64,000 nt of DNA, taken from positions 2,941,001-3,005,000 of the forward strand of contig CANTUQ010000083.1 of NCBI GenBank assembly GCA_947683425.1. The letters run 5' to 3'. Shown piece by piece: positions 49,131-61,979 of the stretch. Every line of letters starts with the position of its first letter. Within the stretch, counting starts at the first letter, position 1. This stretch comes from Excoecaria cochinchinensis (taxonomy: Eukaryota > Streptophyta > Magnoliopsida > Malpighiales > Euphorbiaceae). The notes beneath the pieces are model-generated. The model did no database searches, was not told the origin of the DNA, and saw nothing but the letters and a program-made list of their open reading frames with translations. The translations under genes and the position numbers were made by a program.

Positions 49131-50150
49131 CTAATTCTTATGAAGGGACTGTATTTCATAATTCATGGCTTTCCTCCACTTTCCTACTTCTGAACTTTTG
49201 ACTGCTTCATTATAAGTGGTAGGAATGTCATCCGTTCCAATTTGAAATGCGTAAGCCACCATATCAATATAGCGAACAGGCTTTTTGATTGTCCTATTTG
49301 GCTTACTTAATGCAATTGATTCAGGTTGCTGCGGAGGTTCTTGGGTTAAAACCTCTTCTTCATCTGACTCCTAGTCTACCATAGGAGTTTCTGCATCTGC
49401 TTCATCATTTGCTGGGATAACAATTTTACTTTCAAACTCCACCTATTTTGGAGTACCATCTGTCTGCTCAACACTTTTATTTGTCACCTTTCTCAACATG
49501 GTAGATTCATCAAAGGTAACATTCCTGCTGAAAATTATTTTCTTTGATTCTAGACACCAAAGTCGATATCCTTTCACACCAGAGGTGATCCCCATAAAAA
49601 TTGCTTTCTTTGCACGTGAATCCAACTTCGATTCCTTAATGTGATAGTATGCAGTGGAACCAAACACATGTAAGGAATTATAATCTGTAGCAGGTTTTCC
49701 AAACTATTTCTCTAATGGCGTTTTACCACCAATAGCACTAGATGGTAGGCGATTAATGAGATGACAAGCATATGTAATAGCTTCAGCCCAAAATTCTCTG
49801 CCCAACCCAGCATTGGACAACATACATCGAACTTTCTCTAGCAATGTTCGGTTCATACGTTCTGCCACCCCATTCTATTGTGGTGTATTTCTGACTGTGA
49901 AGTGTCTGACAATGCCTTCATCTTCACACACCTTCATAAATGGATCACTCCTGTATTCCCCGCCATTATCTATACGGAGATGCTTGATCCTTCGGCCTAT
50001 TTGAGTTTCCATCATCTTTTTCCAATTAAGGAAAACTCCCAGCACTTCATCCTTAGTCTTCATAGTATACACTCAAACTCTCGGGGAAAAATCATCAACA
50101 AAGGTCACATAGTAGTGTTTTCCTCCCAAAGAAGTCGTCTTGGAAGGTCC
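49131..50150 (-). pseudogene. Copia integrase region with six in-frame stops
   Basis: Integrase traces include RRIKHLRIDNGGEYRSDPF, VRHFTVRNTPQ and, further on, FGSTAYYHIKESKLDSRAKK and GVKGYRLW (C-terminal region). Stops at 50073-50075, 49875-49877, 49704-49706, 49443-49445, 49371-49373 and 49131-49133 interrupt one continuous frame. Another stop at 50151-50153 separates it from gag. Confidence 0.88.
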
Positions 50151-51599
50151 CTACACATCAGAATGAACATAGTCCAAAATACCCTTGGTATCGTGGATTG
50201 CTGTTCCAAATTTGACTCTTGTCTTTTTCCCTTTGACACAATGCTCGCAAAAATCCAATTTGCAAGTCTGAACTCCTTTCAATAATCCTTGTTTCACCAA
50301 GAGATTCAAGGATTTTTTACCTGCATGCCCCAAGCGCATATGCCATAACCTGGTTGCTTCTAACTCCTTTTCACCAGTAGAAGCCACTGCTGTTATGCCA
50401 ATAACAGTAGTACCTTGGTAATGGTACAATCTGTTATTCTTTCGAATTCCCTTTAACACCACAAGTGCACCAGAAATTATCTTCATTACTCCGCCTTTTG
50501 CTCGTACCTCGAAACCCTTTTCTTCTAGAGCTCCCATGGAAATGAGATTCTTTGACAAACTGGGCACATAACGAACATCCTTCAAGATTCTGATTGATCC
50601 ATCATGGTTTTTCAAACGAATGGAACCAATCCCATGTGTGTTGAGAGAGGCATCATTTGCTATATAAACAACTCCATCTTCTAGTTCTCTAAATTCATAG
50701 AACCAATCTCGATTGGGACACATATAATGACTGCAACCTGAATCAAGCAGCCATACACTAGAAGAGTTCGTTGACGATGTAACAGCAAGTGAGAAATCTG
50801 AGTCTTCATCATTACACTCAGCTACATTTGAATCTGCAACAGCCTTTCCCTTATCAGGTTTGCCCTTATACTTCAGCTTAGGACAATCTTTCTTCCAATG
50901 CCCTTTTTCTCGACAAAAGGCACATTCGTCTTTGCCCAATTTGGGCCTCGACTTTGATCTTCCTTTCTTTCCTCTAGTCTGGCTCTGCAACCGACCTCTC
51001 ACTACTAGAGCTTCTATAACTCCACTTGTGCTTTCTTTCTTGTCCTTCTTTCTCAGTTTATAACTATATAAGGCAGCACAAACTTCACTGAGAGTCACAA
51101 CAGCCTTCCCATGAAGTAGAGTCATTTCAAGAAACTCAAACTCCTTAGGAAGCGATCCCAACAACATCAAAGCCAGGTCTTCATCTTCAAATGTCACATC
51201 CAAATTCAATAAATCAGCGACTAACTGATTAAAACTGGTGATGTGATCATTTATTGTGGTACCCGCAACATAATTAAAACGAAACAGTCTTTTCTTCATG
51301 TGAAGCTTATTCTGACTGCTTTTCTTCAACAATTTTTCCTCCAGTGCCTTCATCAATTTACTTACAAAAATTTCTTTCGAGAAAGCATACTTTTGCTCTC
51401 TAGAAAGGCACGATCGAATTGTACCACACGCCAAACGATTAAGTTTCTTCCATTCTTTCTCATCAACATCATCTGGTTTCTTTTTTTCAAGAGCAATGTC
51501 TAGACCTTGCTAAAAGAGAGCGTCTAGAACCTCACTTTGCCACATGCTAAAATGACCCGTACCATCAAAATTTTTTACCGCAACTCTTGCATTTGCCAT
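50151..51599 (-). pseudogene. Copia gag and protease with one early stop
   Basis: It starts MANARVAVKNFDGTGHFSMW at 51599. A TAG at 51510-51512 stops it after 29 codons. The rest is open from 51509 to 50154: gag (LFRFNYVAGTTINDHITSFN), a CCHC knuckle CAFCREKGHWKKDC, the protease site WLLDSGCSHYMCP, and the pre-integrase HMRLGHAG...C-x2-C zinc motif. Capsid and protease are otherwise well preserved. Confidence 0.92.
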
Positions 51600-51760
51600 C
51601 ATATTGGACAAGGAAGAAGAAGTGGATGGATTTGTCATTTCAGCTACAATTATTATTCAATAGCTGTCGATGCGGAATGCCAATAGCCCAAGGAAAAATC
51701 TTTTCTGATGTGGAAGATCAGCCTACGTTGCAACCACAGAGCATACTAAAAAAGAACCTA

Positions 51761-51773
51761 GGCTCTGATACCA
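51761..51773 (-). other. tRNA-iMet primer-binding site, second Copia
   Basis: TGGTATCAGAGCC on the minus strand, two bases inside the 5' LTR edge. Confidence 0.9.
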
Positions 51774-51775
51774 AT

Positions 51776-52261
51776 TGTTGTGGAAACTCGGGTTGATTTC
51801 CACCAAATTCACCTCGAACACTATTGAGCAGGTGAATAAAGCGTAAACGATTGTATTGACAAATCACACAAGGTAAAATTCCCAAAACAGAATTTTCCTA
51901 AGTAATTTAACAGCACAATAATTCACTAACAATATACCCGACAATAGCTATTAAATAGACAAATAAAAAATACCAGAATTTAGCGAGGTTCGGCCAATTA
52001 TGCCTACGTCCTCGAACACTACTAATATTATATTTCACTATTTCAAAAAAATAATACAAGTGAAATATTTACTAATTGCCTTAGAAAGATTGGCAAATTT
52101 GGGATGGATTGAATTAGGAAATGAGGACTATATTTATAGCATTACAATTCCCCCATTCCCTCACAAATTCCCGATGTGGGATTCACTCAACAATCCCATT
52201 TGTCAACAATTAACACAAATTGTCAACAATTGGATGAGCCACCAAAGTTGAATTTTCAACA
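51776..52261 (-). repeat. 5' LTR of the second Copia, full length
   Basis: 486 bp with TGTTG/CAACA termini. It ends directly at the target copy GTGGG, after which the LINE frame resumes. Confidence 0.9.
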
Positions 52262-52557
52262 GTGGGACCGTGCAGAAAATTCTTAAGGAGTATGAAGAAG
52301 AGTCGAGGCAAGCTATCAATTTGCACAAGTCTGGTATTTTCTTTAGTCCAAATGTTTATGAGGTAGCTAAAAGTTCTTTATCGACTTATTTGGAGGTTTC
52401 TCAATGGTTAGATACTGGATGTTATCTGGGGCTGCCATCTCTCATTGGGAAAGCTAAGAAAGTAATTTTTGTTTTTTTAAAAGATAGAGTGTGAAAACGC
52501 ATTCAAGGTTGGAAGAACAAATTCTTGTCGCGAGCAAGTAAAGAAGTTTTATTGAAT
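52262..52557 (+). pseudogene. LINE reverse transcriptase, continuation after Copia
   Basis: GTVQKILKEYEEESRQAINL, KSGIFFSPNV and YLGLPSLIGKAKK are the RT segment that follows the F-A-D-D box in plant L1 elements. A stop at about 52492 interrupts it; a further stretch (RIQGWKNKFLSRASKEVLLN) then ends abruptly in AT-rich DNA near 52557. Confidence 0.85.
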
Positions 52558-52707
52558 TATGATAATTTTATTTAACTATTAAAACTATATAAATTATTTA
52601 ATTGATAAAATGTTAAATAAACGAAAGTAATAAAGTGCTAAGTTTAATAATTATCCTAACCAAAAGTTTAATAAAAATGGCCAAATTCTTTTGGCCATGG
52701 TCAACCG

Positions 52708-52753
<46 letters not shown>

Positions 52754-53303
52754 GGTTGACGGGAGTGATGGTAATTAACAAACAATGTTATTCCAACATA
52801 TTTGCATCATTGGTATCATTTTTAATTAAAAAAACAAAATAAAAATAACTATAATATTTGAATTTGTTTCTAAATCCTATGAACTAAATGTCATCATTTT
52901 TACTATATAATCTTAAAGAAAAATTAATTAATGATCAAATTTTTTCCTGTTAAAAATTAATGAACTAAATGATTGAATTGTTAGATTTTCTTAGCCATTG
53001 TGATGGTTAGGATGATTTTACATTTAAAAAATGATATGGAATCATAAAAGTTATTGTTTCTTCACAATATATCTCATATTCGAACTTTTAGTATCAAGCA
53101 ACTTTAAATACTTGACAGACTGTACTTTACCTTGATTTGTAATCCTATTCAGTGCAGATTTGGATTAATATGCCAATGCAATTTGTATTCTGAATGGTTA
53201 AATAAAGAAAACATATTTTTGTGCAATAATTTGGAAAGCTCAGATTACATGTTATAAATACATAATATTTGTGGTGAGTTATAATTTTAACCTTAAATTG
53301 TTA
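52558..53303. other. AT-rich DNA with (ATT)n microsatellite
   Basis: The ATT tract runs 52708-52750, about 14 units. No gene seen. The last 9 bases before 53304 are the target copy AAATTGTTA. Confidence 0.6.
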
Positions 53304-54979
53304 GGGCTTTTTTTAATTTTGGTATACTTTTAAAAAATATTTAGATAAATGGTATTACAGTAAACAATTTTACAATTTTGGGGTGTTAAAAACCGGCACA
53401 AGTACGTGCCGATTTTTGTCAGAGTGGGACCAGCCGGTCGGACTGGCTGGTGTGTCAGAAACCGGCACCTTTATGTGCCGGTTTCTAACAAATTTTATTT
53501 TTTTTATTAAATATTTTGCCAGAAATCGGCACTGCTCACTGCCGGTTTCTGGCAATTATAATTTCTTTTTAATCAAAAGGCTGCAGCTCTTACGGAGCTG
53601 CAGCCTTTTGCAATTGCAATTCAGTGAATTGCAATTGTGAATTGCAAAATTTTTTTTTTAATTAATTTTTTTATAATTATTTTTTTTATTTTCTTACCTT
53701 TGATATATTATTTTTTCACCTTTATTTTTTTCATTATTATAATATTTTTTAATTTTATTTGAAAATTTTTTAAATAAAATATTAAAATAAAAATACAAGT
53801 TAAACAATAATAATATTTGTTATTTTCTATTTTCGCATTAATATTTAGTTATTTACTTCTCGGATTCCCTTTTAAATAAATCCCATTTGTATAAAATGCA
53901 AGTTTCATTGATTTTTTTTTGTTCAAATAATCAAATTAAAATTGCAAATAAAATTAACTGTAATGCTATTACATTAATATACCTTAGCTCAATAAGTAAA
54001 ATAATTAAAAAAAAATTCATATCTAACATTAGATAATGGCGTCGATTTGATTTTACCTATAGTCACTGACAAAAATTATAAACATGACAATAAAATTAAC
54101 CAACAAATTAATTGTCTTGAATACTAACATTAACAAATTATATCAGTTTAAAAAATATTGTTTAATTTGTTATTATTCAAGACAATTAATTTGTTGGTTA
54201 ATTTTATTGTCATGTTTATAATTTTTGTCGGTGATTATAGGTAAAATCAAATCGATGCCATTATTTAATGTTAGATATGAATATTTTTTTTTAATTATTT
54301 TACTTATTGAGCTAAGCTATATTAATTTAATAGCATTACAATTAATTTTATTTGCAATTTTAATTTGATTATTTGAACAAAAAAAAAATCAATGAAACTT
54401 GCATTTTATACAAATGAGATTTATTTAAAAGGGAATTCGATAAGTAAATAACTAAATATTAATGCGAAAATAGAAAATAACAAATATTATTATTGTTTAA
54501 CTTGTATTTTTATTTTAATATTTTATTTAAAAAATTTTCAAATGAAATTAAAAAATATTATAATAAAGAAAAAAATAAAGATGAAAAAATAATATATCAA
54601 AGGTAAGAAAATAAAAAGAATAATTATAAAAAAATTAATTAAAAAAAATAAGAAATTTTGCAATTCACAATTGCAAAAGGCTGCAGCTCCGTAAGAGCTG
54701 CAGCCTTTTGATTAAAAAAAAATTATAATTGCCAGAAACCGGCAGTGAGAAGTGCCGGTTTCTGGCAAAATATTTAATAAAAAAATAAAATTTGTTAGAA
54801 ACCGGCACACAAAGGTGCCGGTTTCTGACATATCAGCCGGTCAGACCGGCTGGTCCCACTTTGATAAAAATCGGTACGTACTTGTGCCGGTTTTTAACAC
54901 CCCAAAATTGTAAAATTGTTTACTGTAACACCATTTATCTAAATATTTTTTAAAAGTACACCAAAATTAAAAAAAGCCC
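53304..54979. mobile_element. Fold-back Mutator-like element, 1676 bp, almost entirely palindromic
   Basis: The termini are GGGCTTTTTTTAATTTTGG and its inverted copy. A perfect 9-bp target duplication AAATTGTTA flanks it (53295-53303 and 54980-54988), which identifies a Mutator-like insertion. The two arms are inverted copies over about 800 bp each, with a central spacer of about 30 bp near 54141. No transposase and no captured gene recognised. Each arm's outer 330 bp is a series of GC-rich hairpins. A transcript crossing it could fold into a long double strand. Confidence 0.92.
53389..53637. repeat. Chain of six hairpins in the left arm
   Basis: 53389-53416 (ACCGGCAC/GTGCCGAT), 53430-53452 (ACCAGCC/GGCTGGT), 53457-53486 (12-bp perfect stem AGAAACCGGCAC), 53518-53553 (14-bp stem, one mismatch, GCCAGAAATCGGCA), 53575-53609 (15-bp perfect stem AAAAGGCTGCAGCTC, loop TTACG) and 53611-53637 (12-bp perfect stem CAATTGCAATTC). 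The first five recur inverted in the right arm at about 54665-54895; the sixth is reduced there. Confidence 0.88.
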
Positions 54980-54988
54980 AAATTGTTA

Positions 54989-57900
54989 AATTGTAAAAAA
55001 AGAAAAAAAAGTTTTGAGGTTTGAGATGTTAATTAATATGTTGTGGGGAAAGGATGAAAGTATGAAAAATGAAGATAGAATTGAATTCTCCTTCTATTGC
55101 TTTTCAGGAACTTCAAAATAATTTCATAAAAAATTTGTAATTCCATTATTATTTCTATATTCAAATGCATGTTGAGAAAATTAATATGGACCTATAACAA
55201 TCTCAGAAATTAACTTACAAAAAATGAATTATTTATAGTTAAGTATTTTTTTTGGTTAATTTCACCGACGGTTATTAGACTATTACACTTTTAATGGAAA
55301 AAGTTATAAAATAATTTGTTTTAATAGAAAAATATCTGAATTTTAAAAAAATTACTTTGTCCGAATTTCAGGATGAATCATACCGGAAATCTTTATTGTC
55401 ATATGCCACACCATTTATCTTATCCAAACATATGACATATAGGCTATTAATTATATCAGCTTGCCATCCATGTCGGCCAGCATATCATGACCAATGAAAA
55501 TATGCCACGTGTATATATATATATTAAAAATAAAAAATTCATAAAATTTTTACACATTTCATCTCTTTATTAGTTATAATGTAGCAACTGACATGACACC
55601 CATTCCACGTGACAGGTTGATGTGGCAGTTAATGAAAATTTTCGGTATCATTTTTTCGAGATCCGATTGAAGTGAGTTTTTTAAAATATTTATTTAAATA
55701 CATATATTTTCTATAAAAATTTATTCTGTAACTTTTACGATTAAAAATAGAAAGTCCAACATGTGAAATTAATTTTTTTTTTTAATTTTATAACCAACGA
55801 ATCTGATTTGTTAAACGATGCATTTGTGTTCATAGCACAACAAGTATTTATTGAATTATTCTACTACACATATTCGTATAACTTTCATGGGTCGTGCAGA
55901 AAGGAAAACATGACGTTCATGTAACGAAAAACAGAAAATAAAACTTATTACCAACAGATAGTCCAGTCCTAATTCTAACTTGTCAAGCACAACAGTTTGG
56001 ACCCTCATTCCAATTTTCGAAATTAAATATGATAATAATAAAAATAGATAAGAAAAGTCAAAATATAAATGTAGAATTTCCGTATGCTAATAAATTATAA
56101 CACACCACATGCACGTGCCTTTCATGCATTTTTTATAAAATACCACGTATTCATTTGAGGATATAAGTAATTTAATATTTTTATATGTTTATAGGGATAA
56201 TTCGATACTTAATTATTCAAATATAGTAATTTATTATAGTGATAATTTAAAAAAAAATTATATCATAAAAAAAATTCTAAGGGCATGTTAATGAAGTCAA
56301 GGAAATTTTGGGAGACAGAGAAGCAATCGAAAATGCAAGAATAATTAAGGCATAGAAAAAGGTGGGATGATGCACGAAGAAACAGGCAAGGCGGTTTGGT
56401 AGCATTTGTTAGGAATTTGGTTTGGTGACAAGATAACATCTCCAATTCCAAGCCTATGTATGTTTCCGTTCAAGAACCGAAAGTGGGGACTTTATTTTCT
56501 TCGTCTTCTAAAATACTTTTTTCTTCTTGACGTTTTCTTGGCTACATAATGATACTATTCTTCAATATTTTCCCTTAATTATGTGAATGCATTTTTTTAT
56601 TTTTATTTTTGGAAGGTGTGACCAAAATTATAATTTGTAGCTTATGATAAGTAAAAGATGCACCTCATTCATATGAAAGAAATCACATCATTCATGCCTA
56701 CGTACAACTAGCAAATGGGGTAAGAAATTAACATAGATTATTTTTTCATATTATTCGGCATTTTGTAAGTAAAATTTTAAATTTGAATTTTATAAATTGT
56801 AAAAATTAATGCTAAAAAAATTTATTTAGAACTCGAATTAATAATATTAATAATTATTATAGAAAAGAAAAGAAAAGAAGAGAAGAGAAGAGAAGAGAAG
56901 GGGATAAGAGGGGGAGCCGCCCCTTAGACAAATTCCAGTCTATCATCACAATTGATGAGTCATGTCCATGTGAGCATATGTTATTTTGTTGAATTACTTT
57001 TGGATGGGTGTTTTATGGAAAATCCATTGGCCTTTCAACTTTTTCAAATTTGAGCTACTATGGGTCCCACATCCACATTGACACACTCTAATTATACTAT
57101 TAAACTATATATTTAAAGAAATGAAAAATACCCATTTGCTCTTTTTTCTATTAAACTCAAGTGAAATACCAATATTGTCCCTCAAGCAACCTAGTAATAC
57201 ACAGTCAACATTGTCATTAGGATAATGTTAGAAAATAATTGCACATTTAGGGCATGCACAGCATGAGCATCAATTGGTGTTTTTAGTCAGTGAAATGCAA
57301 AATTGTTGGAAAATGACGTTATATATATATATATATATATATTGTGTCATCATCCACTTTTGTGATGAAATTAAATGATTTCATTTCCCATTCACCTAAA
57401 ATGGAATTGGCACTAATTCTATAATTAATTTTTGCAAGTTGAAGAGAAATGTTTGTTGGGTTCTGATTGAATGATTCCTTAGAAAGAAAATTAGGGTTAT
57501 AAGTTATAGCACATTGTGATATTGGCATGTATCATGTATTAATTTCAACATTTTGGTCCGCTATTTTATCCTTGATGATGCCATGGGGCATAAACTTTGC
57601 CCACTCACCTTAATTCTGTCTAATCACCTTCTTAATTGTCACTAATCAGTCGGTAAATATCTAATCAAGTTGTGGAATTTACTAAACCAAAAGTTGTTTT
57701 GAATTTCTTCCTTTCTTTATTATTATTATTATTGTTATTTACAAAAGGCAAAAGTTGTTCTGCCTGTTACTTTTCTAGGTTTTTATTGGTTTTCTTGCTA
57801 TTTGTATTTGCTTGATGGTGAGATATTAAGGTATTAGGTTAAAGTGACATTGATTAAAGTTTGATTAGTACCACTAAATTTGTTTAGAGATTAAGCCTCC

Positions 57901-60900
57901 TTTTAATCTACCACCGCCCATCAAAAGTTTTACACACTATTATTTTGTATTGAAAAAACCATAAAAATATACATGTATACTTTTCAAACATCTTATTATA
58001 TACATCTACTTGCCAAAATCATACCAATTTCACACTCACATCCTTGTGTGGCAAAAAGTGTGAGTGTAATTTTTAATGAATGTCAATATTCTTCATCACC
58101 AGATTAATTATATTTTATCATATTCGCATTTAATTCATTGCAAGAAATTGAATCTTCCTGCAGAAGAGAGAGAAGGATGGATGTTGCCAATAAATTGTTG
58201 AAAAAACTATGGTACAAGTTTAATTAAATTTAAGCCACCACATAATTAAATTTGTCCAAATTAACTTTTATTAAATGTATTTCAAGTAATTAATTAAAGT
58301 AGTAAAATCCCCATTTAAATGTCCCAACCACACTTCAAGGGAAAGAAAGGTTAGGATGTTGTTTTCAGCACAAAATACTCTGCCTATTTAGAGCTGATAG
58401 TGAGTTTTTGCTTTTTGGAAGTAGAGCTGATAATGACTTTCTAATCACTTTGATTAAGCCAAATTTCTTTTTCCATTTACTGATGGACCCTTACCCAACT
58501 ACAACTAATTTACTCAATGCCTATTTGCATTTTGCTAGATTTTAATTTTGTCATTTGATAATTGAAGGGGAATTAGCATCAAAAATGCATATTAAAACTG
58601 GTTTTTAGATTGTGTATGTATTTCAAATTATAAATAATTTTAGTAATTCTTTCAATTTTATATGAAATGAGTTTTGAAAAATATATTTATGATTTATGCA
58701 TCCTTTTAATAAAAATCCAATTACAAATCACAAGAAATCAGTATGATGATTATCACGCGAATAAAAATTGTGGGAGGTTTCAAGTTTAATATTCGGTATT
58801 CAATCCCTTCTAATAATATTTATAATTATACTTATTCTGTAAAAAAAAATAAATAAAAATCGAATTACAAAATAAAGAGTGGTGTGTGCAGTTGATTAAC
58901 TGATAATCAAATTTTAATTCTTTCATATTTTTTGTTGTCAAAAATTGCACTTAATTCTTATGCATTTTGCATGTAGCATTCCAAAAACTAATTTTTCCTT
59001 GTATCAGACAGTTTAATTAAACATGATTACCTTTTGAGATGGATAATTTCTAATTATACCCTTGTGATATTGTTGCAGAAAAAATAAAATAGATAATCAT
59101 TTTTATTAAATAATTAAAACCAAATAATAACTTATCTGAATGGATTGATTTGACCTACATTTTCAAAATAAAAATGATTGCAAAGCTGATTTATCAAATA
59201 AATATCTTATATATTATGTAGAAAATTAAAAATATTCATGTAATTGATATGATCTACAGTAGATTATGAACCTCTATATATATATATATAGAAAATAATG
59301 AGTACAATTTTCTTTTATGTAGTGAATATGCTTCAAGTTTTAACCTAATCACATGAAATCACAACATTTAATCTCACAGCCATCCTGTTTTCCAAAATTA
59401 TTTATTACATGGCAAAATATTAAAGCCAAAACTAATATGGCTTCATCATCATGAGTTGATCACATCCTCATCCACATATATGCAACTATAAGAAGAAAAA
59501 AAAAATTATATTCGAGCAGTAATTTAGTATGCGCGTATATTTAAACCGTCAGATCACACGCTTTTATTTAATCTAATTGTTCAAATGTATACGCACTATA
59601 TGTCATTCCATGTATGCATATTTTACTCTAAAAGGAATAATTAAAAAATGATGAAGTTAAAAAGACATATTATAGTACCGAATCCTAAAATAAGTGATAT
59701 ATGATTATTGTTAATAGAATGAAATTGGATTGAAATTCAATGTCAAATGTGGAAGAATAGAAGATAGTTGACTTTATAGTTGTGGAAGAATTCTAGCTAC
59801 CTTTCTAATTAAGAGATACAGATTCCAATTTTCGGTCTTTCACAAGGGAAGCATTGTTGGATTTTGCTATCACTAACTCACATAAATGTTTAACAGAGTC
59901 AACTATTTGTTGACATTAATAACCACCCAAAGTTCCAAATTTTTAATGCTTAGGTTTCTCTTTTGAGAAAATTCTTGTTTAGGTTTCTAATGAATTTTGT
60001 TCATGAATTAAATTGATAATAAATTATAATTTGCTAAATAACACGTATATATATACACACATAACAAGTGAATTTAGTATCTGACTTTTACGATAAAATT
60101 GTTGTGACTAATAATAATAATAAAAAAAATAAATAGAAAGTCAAATGCGAATAATTCTCTAGCTTAAAAATTGGCAATCCCAATATACATCATCTCCATA
60201 GGAGTTAAAATAAGGTAGCAAATCATGTACCCAAAGCCAAAAAGAATACCTAAAATCACCATAGGAGGAAAATGATTAAAATAAATAAACAAGATATGTA
60301 CCAAAAAATAAAATAAAATAACATAAATAAACAAGACAACAACTATCCCTTGGAGACTTGGAGTTGGGTATAGGCTGACCTTTTTCTATCAAACATAAAT
60401 AATTATGAAACTGACATTAAAAATAATTAATTCGAACAAAAAATATATATATATTGAGCCAAGTTGGATTGTTGTTCCAGAAGATGTCAATCTCTATCTT
60501 CGGTGTCTGTCACAACTATTATTATTATTAGTATTTGTTTAATAGCACACATGGTTATTAAATTATTCAAGATAAGTTCGCACATTAACAATGCATTAAA
60601 ATAATGACATATATACATCAAGTGCAGGTTCAAAAATCCCCTCTTCTCGACATCTCACCTAATCCTTCTCTAATACCTATATTAACCCGTGATTATTCAA
60701 ACTTAAATCCCACTTGTGTTGACTCCGAAACTAAGCTTAAAAAAGGAATCAAAGAGGACTAAAAATATTTTATTGACTCCACAAAGCAGTTTACAGTAAA
60801 GGCATGGCCTCCCTTGAACTTTTCCATCCCATGCCCATATGCCCATATTCTGTGTGGGCAGAGATCCTCTCTTTTCTGCCTAAAGAGGGGACAATGGCGA

Positions 60901-61979
60901 CACACTATACACCCGCACAAACTTAGACCAAATGTTACATAACCATTTGTTATGTAAAAAGAATACTCAACATGTGATCCTTTTCCTCTTTTTGGATGCC
61001 AAACTTCAAACTAAGGTCTTGTAAGATATATTCTGTTTTTATACTAATCTATGAGCATATACATACAAAGGAAACTCAATGTTATACTCAGGCACGTATA
61101 CATATGATGTTTTATTCATGCAGCATCTAACTGTTTAATTTTGAGCAGAATTCATAGCAAAAGGTGATTTGTGTAGAATGATTGAGACATAATAGGATTC
61201 AGGAGTTAAGATAAAGAAAATTAGAAACATGATTTAGCTTTTTAGATTTAATAATATTCATTTGTCCGTTTAAATATGTAATCGGAACTGCACCCATTTT
61301 CAATGTTGGGTCGCACTCAAACGCCCAATTTTGAGCCACTGGCATATGTCCAATCCTGAGCAAAATGCTAAGACGATCACAGGTAAAATCTTCCCCATGA
61401 GCTACCTTTCGGGTTGGGTGAGGTTCATTGGTCTATTTCAACAATGGTGGTTTCAAAAGGATGGAAATTGTACCTCATTGACTTTGAACACATTAAAAAA
61501 AATAATAAAACAAACACTTAGGTCTGTACCATTCAAGATAATAGAAAATCAATAACGTTTCCGTTTCTCAAAGGCCCATCTAGCTAAACATTTATTCAAG
61601 AAATTCTAAGCAACACCAAGAAACACAATAATTATGGATCTCGGCAGCACCATTAAGTACATGACCACATGAATTACGTATATATGAACATATTTCTTCC
61701 AAGGAGAAAAAAAATGATTCTCAATCAGCCTACACTGCTAGAGGATTCATAAGTATATAATAAAAATTACAAAAAAGAAATCAGTGGAAGAAGAATACAC
61801 TTTAGAGTGAGAAAAAAGAAAACCCAAAAAGAAAAACCTTCCCTTTAAAAGAGATCTTCAGGAAGAAAGACGTAAATACTATGAACTGCTAGACAATTTG
61901 ATCTTCTGTTCTTATTCTAGACAAAGCCTAGAGTTTCAACTGTTAACTGATTGCATGATCAAAGAAAGATAGAATACAA
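54989..61979. other. Intergenic DNA between the fold-back element and QPT
   Basis: About 7 kb, AT-rich, with no domain-bearing frame. Microsatellites: AT at about 57321-57342 and 59276-59291, AGAAG-like at 56864-56899. The stretch 61290-61440 is less AT-rich and may be a transposon scrap, but I recognise no family. The last few hundred bases are likely the 3' UTR of QPT. Confidence 0.5.

Larger units (their letters stand above)
47114..52261 (-). mobile_element. Copia LTR retrotransposon inserted in the LINE, 5.1 kb
   Basis: The right (5') LTR is 51776-52261, 486 bp, TGTTG...CAACA. The left (3') LTR is 47114-47579 and lacks 20 bp at its inner edge. Target copies are ATGGG (47109-47113) and GTGGG (52262-52266), one mismatch. 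Primer site TGGTATCAGAGCC is at 51761-51773. The minus-strand gag-pol frame runs from the ATG at 51599 with eight in-frame stops, and one frameshift near 48440 before the RNase H part. The order gag, protease, integrase, RT, RNase H is that of Copia. The LTRs differ at 10 of 466 aligned positions. Confidence 0.94.
43681..52557 (+). mobile_element. L1-type LINE, split by Copia and missing its 3' end
   Basis: In order: a gag-like ORF1 remnant, an AP-endonuclease remnant, and reverse transcriptase, interrupted at 47113 by the second Copia element and resuming at 52262. After 52557 the RT tail, RNase H and poly-A are absent, so the 3' part is lost, which is the reverse of the usual 5' truncation. 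The 5' limit is a guess based on the tandem monomers. Confidence 0.85.

Noticed and set aside
61331..61555. 74-residue plus-strand frame
   Set aside because: No domain, no splice context, no similarity that I recognise; kept only as intergenic DNA.
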